A stretch of 64,000 bases of DNA from Triglochin maritima. Its lineage: Eukaryota; Streptophyta; Magnoliopsida; Alismatales; Juncaginaceae. Location: positions 25,441,493-25,505,492 of the forward strand of contig OY821793.1 in assembly GCA_963682175.1 (NCBI GenBank), given 5' to 3'. This document shows positions 1 to 10,800 of the stretch, piece by piece. The stretch's first letter is position 1. The number at the start of each line of letters is the position of its first letter. A model generated the notes under the pieces. It worked only from the letters and a program-made list of their open reading frames with translations, was not told the origin of the DNA and searched no databases. Position numbers and translations under genes: made by a program.

Positions 1-118
1 AAGATTATATTTAGCAATCTTATTAAAGCTTAGGGTTTGTTAATTGGGGTTTATTGTATTGGGATGTGTAACCATCAGGAGCCCTGATCGAGTTCCAAGC
101 TATTATCTATATGTTATG
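1..118. other. Host flank left of the Gypsy insertion, with target duplication
   Basis: Short AT-rich stretch with no coding signal. Its last five bases (ttatg, 114-118) match the five bases just after the far LTR (9792-9796), so this is taken as the pre-insertion host sequence. The empty site would join base 118 directly to base 9797. Confidence 0.7.
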
Positions 119-1346
119 TGATGATAATTAAATTTATACCGCAAGTGCACGGCGTCTATGAAGACGTGGCAAGTACGGGTCGAACACAAGGAGGGAGAGA
201 TTTTGTTATTATTGTGATTTCGATTGGGGGAAAGAAGGAGAGAAGAAATAATTGGGTTTTGAGATTTTTGGATTTTAATTATCTAAAGCAAGAAACAAGA
301 ACAATTAAAACTAAAACAAGAACAAAGATGTGAATTCCGTCGGGTGGAGGTTTAGATTTAAGGTTTAGATTAGAGAATTTAGAAACTTATAATAAATCAT
401 ATTAGTTATAAAGCATTACATGATAAATGATTTAACATAAACTCAAGTAATCAAAATATACTAACACGAAATTAAAATAATAACATTCATTCATCTTCTC
501 TTCACCCTAATCCGTCACCTCCACCCTTTGGAAGGAGTTAGAAACTCATAGAGGGAGGAAGAAGGGGTCCTTGAGACATTACAAAAGAAAACTAAAAGTA
601 CGAAATAAAAGACAGAATTTTATTAATGAAAAGAAGATTACAAAACTAAGATTAAGAATAAAAACTAACACTAAAGACTAAGGACCCTTCTAACATCGTT
701 CTCGAGTCTATTTATAGTTGCTACAAGGGATCTAGGTATAATATTGGAAAGTACACGTATCCAGACACGACTGGACGAAATTGGAGCACACGGATCGATG
801 CTTGGGCGGCGGAAACGCCGCATATTGCATGTGTGGTGCGGCGGAAACGCCGCACAATCTGGCCTGATTTTGTCCGGATTTTGGTGGAATGTTTATGGTA
901 TGATTTGATCCTTCTTTGCGCGTCTGGATTGATTCTTTCCATTCTTTTGAACTCCGGATTAATTCCTTCACATATTTGGAGATATACATTGATTTTTCTA
1001 TATATTTTCTCCAAGAGAATAAAAGCTACTCGTGATTTGCAATTAGGTCCTTGACTTTTTGCAGTTAAGTCCCTGGTTACTTTTGTGCTTATGTCCTTGT
1101 TCTTTTTGCAATTAGGACTTGAATGCTTTTATGCTTGGATACATTTCCATTTGTAACCCGATAAACTTGAACTTGGTCTTTATGATAGAAATGAATCTTT
1201 TGCACGCGTCTATGCTCGGGATGTGGGTAAATTGCATTCAGGTCCCTGTATTCTGTAAATAAGACTAAACACATACCTTAGTAGCATTTATTGATGTAAA
1301 AGTAATCTAAATGAAAGACATATGATGCAATGTATGCAATGCATCA
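119..1346 (-). mobile_element. Ty3/Gypsy-type LTR, complete (3' LTR of a minus-strand element)
   Basis: The repeat begins TGATG and ends CATCA on the plus strand, a short perfect inverted terminus, and is 1,228 bp long. Bases 690-1346 recur at 9135-9791 with only three differences by eye, all transitions. Just inside the element (1347-1360) the minus strand reads a G-rich polypurine tract next to the LTR, which fixes orientation: on the minus strand this is the downstream (3') LTR. A perfect 5-bp target duplication flanks the pair. A stretch near 125-190 resembles conserved LTR ends of Athila/Tat-type elements (a family impression from memory). Confidence 0.88.
806..855. repeat. Twin GC-rich hairpins inside the Gypsy LTR
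   Basis: Two perfect inverted repeats sit 14 bases apart. At 806-821 a 6-bp stem (GCGGCG/CGCCGC) encloses GAAA. At 836-855 an 8-bp stem (GTGCGGCG/CGCCGCAC) encloses the same four bases. The pair is kept exactly in the other LTR at 9251-9300. The element's sense strand is minus, so its RNA would carry a UUUC loop. Confidence 0.85.
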
Positions 1347-2441
1347 AATACCCCCACACCTAGATTTTGCTAGTCCCTAGCAAAACAGAATATAAGAAAA
1401 ATGAAAACAGGGAAATCCTAACTCACTTTCGTAGGAATCACGGTTGCACTTAGCATGTGCAACAAGCCTTTAAACCTCCTTGTTGCCAAGGGGGAGGAGT
1501 GTTGTCTCCTGAGGGTTTTCAGCGGATATACCCACAAAATCCTGAATCAACATTTCATTAATAGTTCTCAATGTCCCTACCTCAACCATATACATCTCAC
1601 TGAGAATTCTTGCATGCGCATTATATAAATCTAACTCATTAAAAATATGACTTGGTCTTTGTTCTTCCAACATTCACACCACTAACCCTTTTACACATGT
1701 TTATCACTTGAATTATTTTGCACGCCTCCTCTGGTGGTGAAGTATCATTTGGATCAACCATGGCATGGATCATTCTTTTAGCTTTGGGCCTTGAGTATTA
1801 TTATTTTTTCTTTTCTTTTCTTCCGTGATTCAACACATTTGCTTTTTGACACTTTTACCCTTTTTGCATTTGTGTAGCGAGTTTGGTCGATAATCCCGAG
1901 CTGGTAGACTCAAGTTACCGGGTTTCAAGATACCCCTACGGACCAGTGACTCAAGGGCTTGGGCTTTTGTAATCATTTTGCAGAATGTGTTTTCCTCACT
2001 TTATTCCTTTATTATATTTTTTTTCTCAAGGCTTAATTGCTATTAGAAGTCCACACTTCCCGGTATATTTTCCTCAACCTCTGCTTTTTATCAACCACTT
2101 CAAAGATTTGATTCATCCAATTTAAGTGCATACATGTCTTAAAGGGCAACGGGTTATTTCTTTGGAACTTAGATTTATGTCACAATTTCTACAAGCAGAA
2201 CTATATAATAAGGAACAAAAACTCAATGCAATTTGTACACGGGTTTTAGCAGTTCAATCTTAAGCTATGTCATGAAACATTGATGATTTTTTTTTAGAAA
2301 TAAAAGACAGATATATAGATAAATATGTACATAAACACCCCCCACACCTAAATCATGCATTGTCCTCAATGTATGCAAATATAAAGCAAATGCACTTATT
2401 ACCTTGGTGAACTGCGGTGGACGGATGGAATTTGCTCAAAG
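1347..2441 (-). mobile_element. Gypsy internal 3' region with polypurine tracts
   Basis: Non-coding part of the minus-strand Gypsy element between its protein remnant and the 3' LTR. A G-rich tract abuts the LTR at 1347-1360. A second tract of the same character lies at about 2337-2350 (minus-strand GGTGTGGGGGG). No reverse transcriptase, RNase H or integrase motif was seen, so most of pol is missing. A 67-codon ATG-started frame at 1470-1673 (minus, starting MLEEQRPSHIF) has no recognised domain and may be chance. Confidence 0.65.
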
Positions 2442-3039
2442 TCAACCATAGTCAGAACTGGATTGAATGACACCATATTGGTGCATGTATCCAGTTGAAT
2501 TGTTCCCCATGTTGCAATGAGATTCCTGAATCACAGGTTCCACACCCCTCACATAAATTGGTTCTCTTATTTGCTCGAGTGACGGTGGGTGTGTAGATGA
2601 ATTTCTCCCCTTTTTCTTACTTCCTTTTTGATTTTGTAATGATTCAGAAATATTATAGATTCGTGATTTCATCACAACGTCACTTTGATTGCATATTATT
2701 TCTGGCTCACTATCAATATGAAAGATATTAAATTCAGCTTTTAAGTTCCCAAAAGATAATTGCATGAGCCCATTACGACAGTTTATCAATGCTTCAGAAG
2801 TGGCTAAAAAGGGTCTGCCTAGAATTACAGGGATTTGTCGATTAGGATTTACAATAGGTGCGGTATCTAGTACGACAAAATCCACTGGGTAAATGAAGTC
2901 ACCAACCTTGATCAAAACATCCTCTACTACACCTCTTGGTTTCTTAATAGAGCACTAGTCAGTTTTATCGAATGTGAGGAGCATGTTTATTTTCTGTAAA
3001 ATCTACATTTCTGATGCAAGAGGAAGTCGCCGTTGTAGC
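2442..3039 (-). pseudogene. Gypsy gag-protease remnant
   Basis: The minus-strand translation contains KKPRGVVEDVLIKVGDFIYP, then VDFVVLDT, then PVILGRPFLATSEALINCR and NGLMQLSFGN. This order is characteristic of the retropepsin-like region of plant Ty3/Gypsy (Athila/Tat) polyproteins. In-frame stops (for example TAG at 2955-2957) break the frame. Upstream frame fragments such as LQRRLPLASEM suggest the element continues to about 3040. RT and integrase are absent on the downstream side, so this copy could not be autonomous. Confidence 0.75.
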
Positions 3040-3822
3040 GCATCGATCGAGGATCGAAGATCAGGGATCGAGGATCGAAGGGAACATATAAACTCACACG
3101 ATGTGGATTGTGTGAATGTTTAATTTATGTTTTTATCTTGATATGCATGTGATGAATGTGTTGAATGTTAGGATGTGTATGATTAATAATATGCATGATA
3201 ACCTAAAATTCTAAATCACATGTTAAATTGTCCAACAAAAATTAAGAATAAATTTCCTTCTTATTTCATCCACTAGCAGCCATTGATCGAGGGATACTCT
3301 GCTCGCCCTTAGCGGGAGATAGCTCCCTCTATCTTTGGGAATAGTGGGAGATATAAAGGTTGTCTGTTGTTGTGCCACAATTAAATATATGAGGTGTGTT
3401 TCACCCTAGTGAACCCCAAGTATGTTTAGTTGTGAATACAATAGATAAACGTATCTCGTATCAAATGAAAATAAGTTTTCTTAACATTACCTAGAGCCCT
3501 CGCTCGGTTTTGGGAAAAAGTTTTTCTTACGAGGATAGGTCGTATTCCCTCATAATTAAAACGACAAGAGTCACAAGAGTTTGAAGATGCTAAATGTTGC
3601 TAAAATTCAAAATGGTTGTGATTAGAAAATGTTTTTCTTACCTTGATGTTGTGATGTATTCGATAGCCCTTAGCTAGTCTATATTACAATTGATGGGATC
3701 TTGGATTACTGCATTTACGGGCAAGATTTTATTTGCAGTATTTACATCATATTCGATATATATATATGTATGTATTAAAACATAAAATTGGCATTAAAAC
3801 CTATATAATTTATTTTGTAGAA

Positions 3823-4794
3823 ATGTCAAATATCCAACCAATTATGCGATCTATGATCGAAAAGAACCCTTTGCAAAATGATGGCTCAAACTTCATGAAA
3901 TGGCAACTCAATCTCAATATCGTGTTGAGGTTTGAAAAACTATCTCATATTTTGGATGGTGAAATCCCAAAATTAAATGAGAAGGCAACCGATAAAGAGA
4001 AAGAGGTGATAGCCAAGTGGGAAGACCAAGAGAACCAAGTTCACGGTCTTATACTAGCATCCATGGGTGACTCGCTTCAAGCGAAATACTTGGATTCAAA
4101 ACCCAAGAAGACCATGGAGGCTCTAACCAAGATGTTCATGGATAGTGCCTAAAAGGAGCGCTATAAGACCACCATCGCACTCACAAGGTGCCATATGACA
4201 GAGGGAACATCGGTATCTATGCATTTTCTCACGATGTAAGGATACCTTGAGAAGTTAGCAAAGCTCTCTTCACCAATGCCCGAGGACATTGCTGAAGATA
4301 TGATTCTTGGCTCTCTAGCCCCGTCCTTTAAGGACTTTGTGATGCACTATCACGTGCGTGAAAAAGGGATGAGTCTTGAGGAGCTTCACAACACTCTCAA
4401 AACTGCTGAAGTTGACATGGGCAAGGGTGGGGACAAGAAAGTCCTAGCCGTCCATGAGAGGAGCAAAAAGATCAACAAAGGTAAAAGCAAATTTACCAAA
4501 GATACGTCAATCAAGAGCAATGGAGTAGGAGGTGCTCATGAGAGTACCTCAAGGGAGAAATCTTACAAATCTCCAACTCCCAACACGGAGTGCTTTCACT
4601 GCGGTGAAAAGGGACACATCCGACCTAATTGCCCCAAGTACAAGGAAGACCTTGAAAATGGGATGATTGAACGTAGGCGCCCGAGAAACACCATAGGTAT
4701 GTTTGTTATTGAGATAAATTTAATCACCTCTATCCTTGATTTGGTAATGGTTACCGGATCTTGTGCTCACATAATTTTGATGTGCAGCTATTGA
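3823..4794 (+). pseudogene. Copia gag, zinc knuckle and protease remnant
   Basis: From the ATG at 3823 the translation starts MSNIQPIMRSMIEKN and continues NDGSNFMKWQLNLNIV, a UBN2-type Copia gag. In-frame stops occur near 4150 and 4237. The frame resumes with PEDIAEDMILGSLAPSF and reaches a CCHC knuckle, CFHCGEKGHIRPNCP. After it, the sequence that should be the protease active site (DTGS in the family) reads VTGSCAHI, so the catalytic Asp codon is lost. Non-functional. Confidence 0.8.
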
Positions 4795-5226
4795 AGGATA
4801 GGAAGGAACTCGTTGGGAACGAGATGATATTGAAGATTGGAAATAGTACAACCATCGCTGCGATTGTACAAGATTCTATGAAGCTTCAATAGTCTAGTGA
4901 TTTAAATTTATGCTTTGAAGAATGTTTGTTATATGCCTTCGATTAGCAAGAACATTTCTGTATCAAGTTTTAGATACGGATAAATTTTAATAAATATTTT
5001 AATTCTTGCTTGTCTATATCAAAGAATGGAATTTTCTATGCAAATACATTCATATAGAATGATTTCTATTTGCTTGAAATAAATAATAAACAAACTCAAA
5101 CAAACAATAACAAAAGAGAAACTAAGATAACTCACGTGAATGATACAATCTTGTAGCATTATCGGATTGGTCAAATAAATGACCAAGAGACCTTTCAAGA
5201 AGAAAGGAACGAAAACGAATAACTAA

Positions 5227-5800
5227 TTGAATATGATACATTCTAATGTATGTGGTCCGATAAGTACAAGTGCAAGAGACGGTTTAAGGTACTTCATTTT
5301 GTTCACGGACAACTATAGTCATTATGACTATATTTGTCTAATGGGAAGCAAAAGTGAATTCTTTGACAAGTTCAAGGAATTCGAGGATGAAGTAATGAAC
5401 CGACTCAACAAGAATATCGAGTCTCTATGAACGGTTCGTAGGGGTGAGTGCTTAGGATACCTAATTTGACTCATTCCTAAAGTAGGAATAGGATATTGCT
5501 CGACATGGTTCGATCAATAATGAGTCAATTTAAATTGCCGATTTACTTTTGGAATTATGCACTACAAATAATGACAAACTCACTAAATAATGTTCCATCC
5601 AAATCCGTGGAGAAAATGTCTTGTGAGCTATGGAGTTGAAAGACACCTAAGTTCGACTTTCTCAAGATTTGGGGTTGTGAGGTATACATCAAGAAATTGA
5701 TGTCGACCAAGCTTCAACCAAAAGCGGATAAGTGCTTCTTTATAGGTTGTCCTCGTGTGATAAGAGGATACTACTTTTGATATATCACCTCCAATCGAAA
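5227..5800 (+). pseudogene. Copia integrase remnant
   Basis: MIHSNVCGPISTSARDGLRY followed by FILFTDNYSHYDYICLMGSK matches the start of the Copia integrase core (family form: HxDVCGP...RYFITFTDD). Further on, KTPKFDFLKIWGCEVYIKK and KADKCFFIGCP correspond to the end of the integrase region. Stops and frame breaks separate the pieces. Confidence 0.75.
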
Positions 5801-6239
5801 GATTGTAGAGAGAGATGTGTTTTTTCTGGAATTTCTGGAAAAGAGAGAAAAGTAGTGGGAGTAGAGTTGAGCTTGAGAAAACTCAAGATACTCTACAAGA
5901 TCATGATGTGAATGTTGCATTCAAAATCATGAAGGCCCAACCGAGATTCATTTGGTTAGTGGGAGCATGAGAGAGAGATCCTTACAAGAAATTGTGAGAG
6001 AATCTCAATCATCCTCACCTAGTGTGCGTTCGAGAGTCGAACATGAACCTATTCCTCAAGAAATTGTGGAAGAAGTTCGAGAGACACAAGAAGAACCAAA
6101 AGAACTAAGAAGGTCAATGAGGGAAAGGAAGAAACCCAATAAGTATGTGGGACTTCATGAAATCATGGTACTAGATACCAAAGATCCCTCGACCTTCCGA
6201 GAAGCAATAGAAAAGACTCCAAACTATGGTTAAAAGCCA

Positions 6240-7279
6240 TGGAATCCGAAGTAGAATCCATGTATGATAATCAAGTATGAAACTTGATTAGCCTTCCTCA
6301 AGAGAAAATATCATTTGGTATAAATGAGCTTTTAGGAGGAAGATAGACATGGATAGTAACTTGACAACCTACAAAGCAAGGCTTGTAGCAAAAGTTATAC
6401 TCAAATTCAAGAAATTGACTTTGATGAAATTTTTAAGAAGTTGCCATATTAAAATCTATTCGGATTATGCTCACTATTACCGCATTTCACAATTGTGGGA
6501 TATGGAAAATGGATATCAAAATGACGTTCCTTAAACAGGAACTTGGAGGAGGATATGTACTTGGTACAACCTCAAGATTTTGATGATCCAAATAGTAGCA
6601 AGAAGAAATGCAAGTTTCGAGAATTCATTTATGGATTGAAGCAAGCATCGGGGAGTTGGAACAAACGCTTTGACGAAGAGGTGAAGAAGATTCACTTCAT
6701 TCAAAGTAAAGGAGTACCTTGTATATACAAGGAGATTAGTGGGAGCCATGTAGTACTTCTGATCTTATATGTCGATGACATATTGCTCATGAGCAATCAT
6801 ATACCTTTGCATTAGCAAACGAGAAATTTCGTTGAAATCAGTGTATTCAATGAAAAGAAAAGGATGAGGCTCAACACATCTTGAGAATCAAGATACATTG
6901 AGATACATCCCGTAGACTCATTGGCTTCAGTCAACGTGCATACATTGACAAGGTCTTTGGAAATGTTCAGGGTGAACAATTCCGATATGGACAATATGCC
7001 AATAAGTATGAGTATAGGTGTGCAACTCAAGAAGTCTCAATGTGCTCAATCACACAAAGACTTGGGGTACATGAAGGTATCCCTTATGCTTCGGCAAAAG
7101 GAAGGACCATGTACACGATGGCTTGCACAAGACTCAATATCTCGTATGCTTTAAATGTGACAAGAGGTCACCAATCCAACGCGAATCCTAATCATAGGAT
7201 TGCGGTCAAGAATATTCTGAAGTACCTTAACCGGACTAAAGATAAAGTTCTTGTTTATGGAAGACAAAGGAGAAAATAG
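6240..7279 (+). pseudogene. Copia reverse transcriptase / RNase H remnant
   Basis: The frame around 6543-6815 gives EEDMYLVQPQDFDDP, then FREFIYGLKQASGSWNKRFD and LILYVDDILLMSN. The YVDD box is the polymerase active site of Copia RT. Upstream, YKARLVAK near 6370 is the expected early RT motif. At 7040-7279, IPYASAKGRTMYTMACTRL and LKYLNRTKDKVLVYG mark the RT-RNase H junction. Several frameshifts and stops interrupt the gene, and most of RNase H is missing. Confidence 0.85.
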
Positions 7280-7630
7280 CTGAGGGCTGTTTTGATGCAA
7301 TTCTTATAGGAATTCTAGACAATAAGAGGTTGGAGTGATGATGCGTCATCATTATCGAAGGTGGAGGTATGAGCTAGTGTAGTTAGGAGTAATATCACTA
7401 CAGCTAACTCAACCACCAACGAAAGACAAAATAAATAAATAGGTGGACACAACAGTGACACAACTGATCCATTCAACAAACCTTCATACCAAGCTAAGAG
7501 ACGAAATATATTTCGAGTCCATGGATCCGATGGTCCATGTGGATTGGCTTGATAGGTGATTTGGGAAGGTTACCCTAGTTATTGATGTTTTATGCATTGA
7601 GAATGTATGTGAAAGAAAACTTTGATAACA

Positions 7631-9134
7631 AGTGGGGGATTGAAGGGAATGTGTTCTAAAAAATTTACTTTTAAATGTCAATTATTATGAATTGAATGAG
7701 AAATCATTTTGTTCCTTGTTTATGTTATTCGTCCTTTAGAAGTGTTAAGGAAGAGGCTCTTGGTCCTTAACCGTAGAGCTCTAAAAGATATTGGTTTACA
7801 TAAAACAAAAGATATTCGCAATCATGGTAATTAACATGGAACATTAATTACCGAGTTAAGATTGTCGTGTTGGTCATAGATCATTGTAGCTCTACAAATG
7901 AGTGACAACACGGGTATGCAAAAGAGGAAAATATTACTTTTGTATACTGAATAGACCTAATAAGTAAAATATTATAGAAATGTGTTTCTGTGTCATTAAT
8001 ATTTTACTGTGTCTTTGGTCCTTTGATATGAGACTTATATCTGATCACTTAAGGAATACTTAATTAGATCAGTGTCTTGAACTATCGATCAGTGTAGTGT
8101 AAAGGCATTGGTTGGTTAAGTATAACTTTCGTTGGAGAAGATAGTTAGTCAAAAGATTATCATTGCCCCTCTTAATTGAGTGATGATATTAGTGGGCCCC
8201 TTGATAAAGTAAAGTTATAATGTGCACAATGTGATTTAAGTTAAGTCACATATTTATAACTAGCTTAAAGAGATCAAGAAATGAATACTAATACAAAGAT
8301 GACACAATACTACTTTGTGTGTATTCTTAATATCATGAGGCAAGGGACGGACACAAGTGGTGCACTCCATCACTAAATGGATCGGGTTTTAGTTCGAGTG
8401 GAATTAAGACATCTAACTAATTGGGAGCTATAATGTGTAGCTAGATACCGCTTATAGCTTGTGATATTAAGCTCTTAATATCACTGCCAACTTAGTTTAG
8501 ATCCTCCCATAGGTCACACCGCAAAAACCGTGAAACAAGAAGCTTGATTTTTGGTTCATATGATGTGTCGGGTTTCTCATAGAAAATATGACACATGTGG
8601 TGAACAAGTAAAATCAATCATGTTGTATATAAACATAATTAGAGTCATGATAAATTCATATTAGATGCATATATTATGGGGTGCAATAATTTATTGTTGC
8701 ATAGGATAATACAATTCAGAAATTATTTTCTCTCCTAATTCACTACTAAAACCCACGAAAATTCTCTTAGTTTTCTAAGTCTTTGGAAGGAGAAATCTCA
8801 GAGGCTAAGGAAGGGGTTTGTAGCTAGATTCTAAGCTTGTTTGGAGATCGATTGGCTAGCTCCTTTCTCTCCAACCTTGTTTAGGGTTTCGGTGAACACT
8901 CGGAGGCATCCGGCGCGGCGAGAAGCATCCCCAACGTCTCCGAATCTTCAAGAAGTTTTTGAGAACTTCTAGGTATGAATTTCGGAGCCCTAGTTTGTTT
9001 TAATAGAGTTTTGAAACTAGATGTTAAAACAAACCGATGCATGCATGAAATAAATCAAAGAAAATTGTAATTGATCCTTATTATAAATAAAAATTTCGAA
9101 AATATATATGTATAATTAAACATGAAATCCTACA
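7631..9134 (+). mobile_element. Copia polypurine tract and 3' LTR
   Basis: A polypurine tract (agtgggggat, 7631-7640) is followed at once by TGAAGGGAATG. The right end is CCTACA at 9134, so the inferred LTR is 7641-9134 (1,494 bp, TG...CA). Base 9135 resumes the Gypsy LTR, aligned to base 690 of the intact copy. No second copy of this LTR is present in the window, so the left boundary rests only on the tract and the TG. Confidence 0.65.
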
Positions 9135-9796
9135 CTAACATCGTTCTCGGGTCTATTTATAGTTGCTACAAGGGATCTAGGTATAATATTGGAAAGTACA
9201 CGTGTCCAGACACGACTAGACGAAATTGGAGCACACGGATCGATGCTTGGGCGGCGGAAACGCCGCATATTGCATGTGTGGTGCGGCGGAAACGCCGCAC
9301 AATCTGGCCTGATTTTGTCCGGATTTTGGTGGAATGTTTATGGTATGATTTGATCCTTCTTTGCGCGTCTGGATTGATTCTTTCCATTCTTTTGAACTCC
9401 GGATTAATTCCTTCACATATTTGGAGATATACATTGATTTTTCTATATATTTTCTCCAAGAGAATAAAAGCTACTCGTGATTTGCAATTAGGTCCTTGAC
9501 TTTTTGCAGTTAAGTCCCTGGTTACTTTTGTGCTTATGTCCTTGTTCTTTTTGCAATTAGGACTTGAATGCTTTTATGCTTGGATACATTTCCATTTGTA
9601 ACCCGATAAACTTGAACTTGGTCTTTATGATAGAAATGAATCTTTTGCACGCGTCTATGCTCGGGATGTGGGTAAATTGCATTCAGGTCCCTGTATTCTG
9701 TAAATAAGACTAAACACATACCTTAGTAGCATTTATTGATGTAAAAGTAATCTAAATGAAAGACATATGATGCAATGTATGCAATGCATCATTATG
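9135..9796 (-). mobile_element. Gypsy LTR, truncated copy (5' LTR), plus target duplication
   Basis: Bases 9135-9791 repeat 690-1346 with three differences (a/g at the ctcga/ctcgg site, a/g in acgtat/acgtgt, g/a in ctggac/ctagac). The part matching 119-689 is missing: the Copia LTR end replaces it. The LTR ends CATCA at 9791 and ttatg (9792-9796) is the target duplication. The twin hairpins are kept at 9251-9266 and 9281-9300. An open frame reading across 9122-9499 is only the junction of Copia and Gypsy DNA. Confidence 0.88.
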
Positions 9797-10800
9797 TTTC
9801 GTCATATGTATCGTCGTTTACACCATAGTGAAGCTCAATCATCTCAGCCCGTGATTTTTTCCAAATTGGGTTTCCACGTATATCTTGGTGTTTATGTTGA
9901 TTGCTTGTGATTTGCTTTTCAGATATTTGCTTAATTTTGTACATGCATGCTAGGTGCTTGTAAATTTACTTAGTCTAGCTTCTTTTGGGATTTTTTGCAA
10001 TCATTGTTATCGCTTCTGCTTTATGACTTGTGCACACTATCGTTCCAATTTCCTTAACAAACAAAAAAACGATAACGTTAAAAGTTTGCAGGAGGAGCAA
10101 AGAAATGTTGTTAGTTTTCGTGGTAGATTTGATGATTTTAGGTTGGTTGGGTACGAAAATAAGCAACACTTTTTCAAAACTCCGAAGTACGATTTTCCTT
10201 GCACCAATCACTTTTTTATTGGAACGATAAATGGAAATTTGTGACCGTAATTTTCCTTCTCCCATTATATTTCTCTCACAACGGTTATATGCAATTTCTA
10301 CGACCATAATTTTTTCTCCTGTGCCATCTCTCTTCCGACAATAAATGTGGTTTTATGATCACGATTCTCCTCACCACTCAATTTTTCCTTAGGAAATGAT
10401 AATTGCAATTTCGCAACTAAGATTCTCCTTCTCTTTTCACTTTAGATTCTCCCTCACTTAACGTAATTATTCTCTAACTTTAGATAAAAACTTAATTACC
10501 TTTAAAAGATTTACATCCACTTCTAGACTTTTCACCACCGAATCCGATTTCCAATTCCGACTTCCTTCCGGATCTCACCACTTCCAAAATTCCCACTTTT
10601 CTCCCCCCAAATTCTCAGGGTTTACGCACTTTTACTTCCTCTCCGGAGGTAATTCAGGTTCGTTTTAGTTCCGGCCAACTTCGAAATCTACGTTAGGAAG
10701 GCAGTTGAGCCGTCGAAACCCCAGTTTTTTTTTGCCCTTTTCGTTCGCTTTGGTCTGTTTTGTTCCTTGATTTTGTGGGATTTTAGGTTGACGAAAGGAT
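9797..10800 (+). promoter_or_regulatory. RAE1 upstream region with degenerate repeats and probable 5' UTR intron
   Basis: No gene is seen here. Around 10223-10450 three to four imperfect units of about 60 bp recur (each with a form of 'gaccataattttctcc'). The last 200 bases are pyrimidine-rich, as in plant 5' UTRs. A donor-like CCGGAG|GTAATT at about 10648 and an acceptor-like GATTTTAG ending at about 10788 would define a 5' UTR intron just before the RAE1 ATG. This is inferred from the splice consensus only. Confidence 0.45.

Larger units (their letters stand above)
3040..9134 (+). mobile_element. Ty1/Copia element, decayed and 5'-truncated
   Basis: Plus-strand Copia remains in the order gag, zinc knuckle, protease, integrase, reverse transcriptase, RNase H start, polypurine tract, 3' LTR. 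The left edge is uncertain (about 3000-3120). Nothing resembling the 1.5-kb 3' LTR was found on the left, so the 5' LTR and primer-binding site seem deleted. The segment 3040-3822 looks like a long untranslated leader: it has no useful frame, and short reiterated GGATCGA units lie at about 3045-3082. The right edge falls exactly inside a Gypsy LTR. Confidence 0.8.

Noticed and set aside
9122..9499. 125-codon plus-strand frame starting with an ATG
   Set aside because: It crosses the Copia/Gypsy LTR junction, and its body equals antisense LTR sequence also present at 833-1054.
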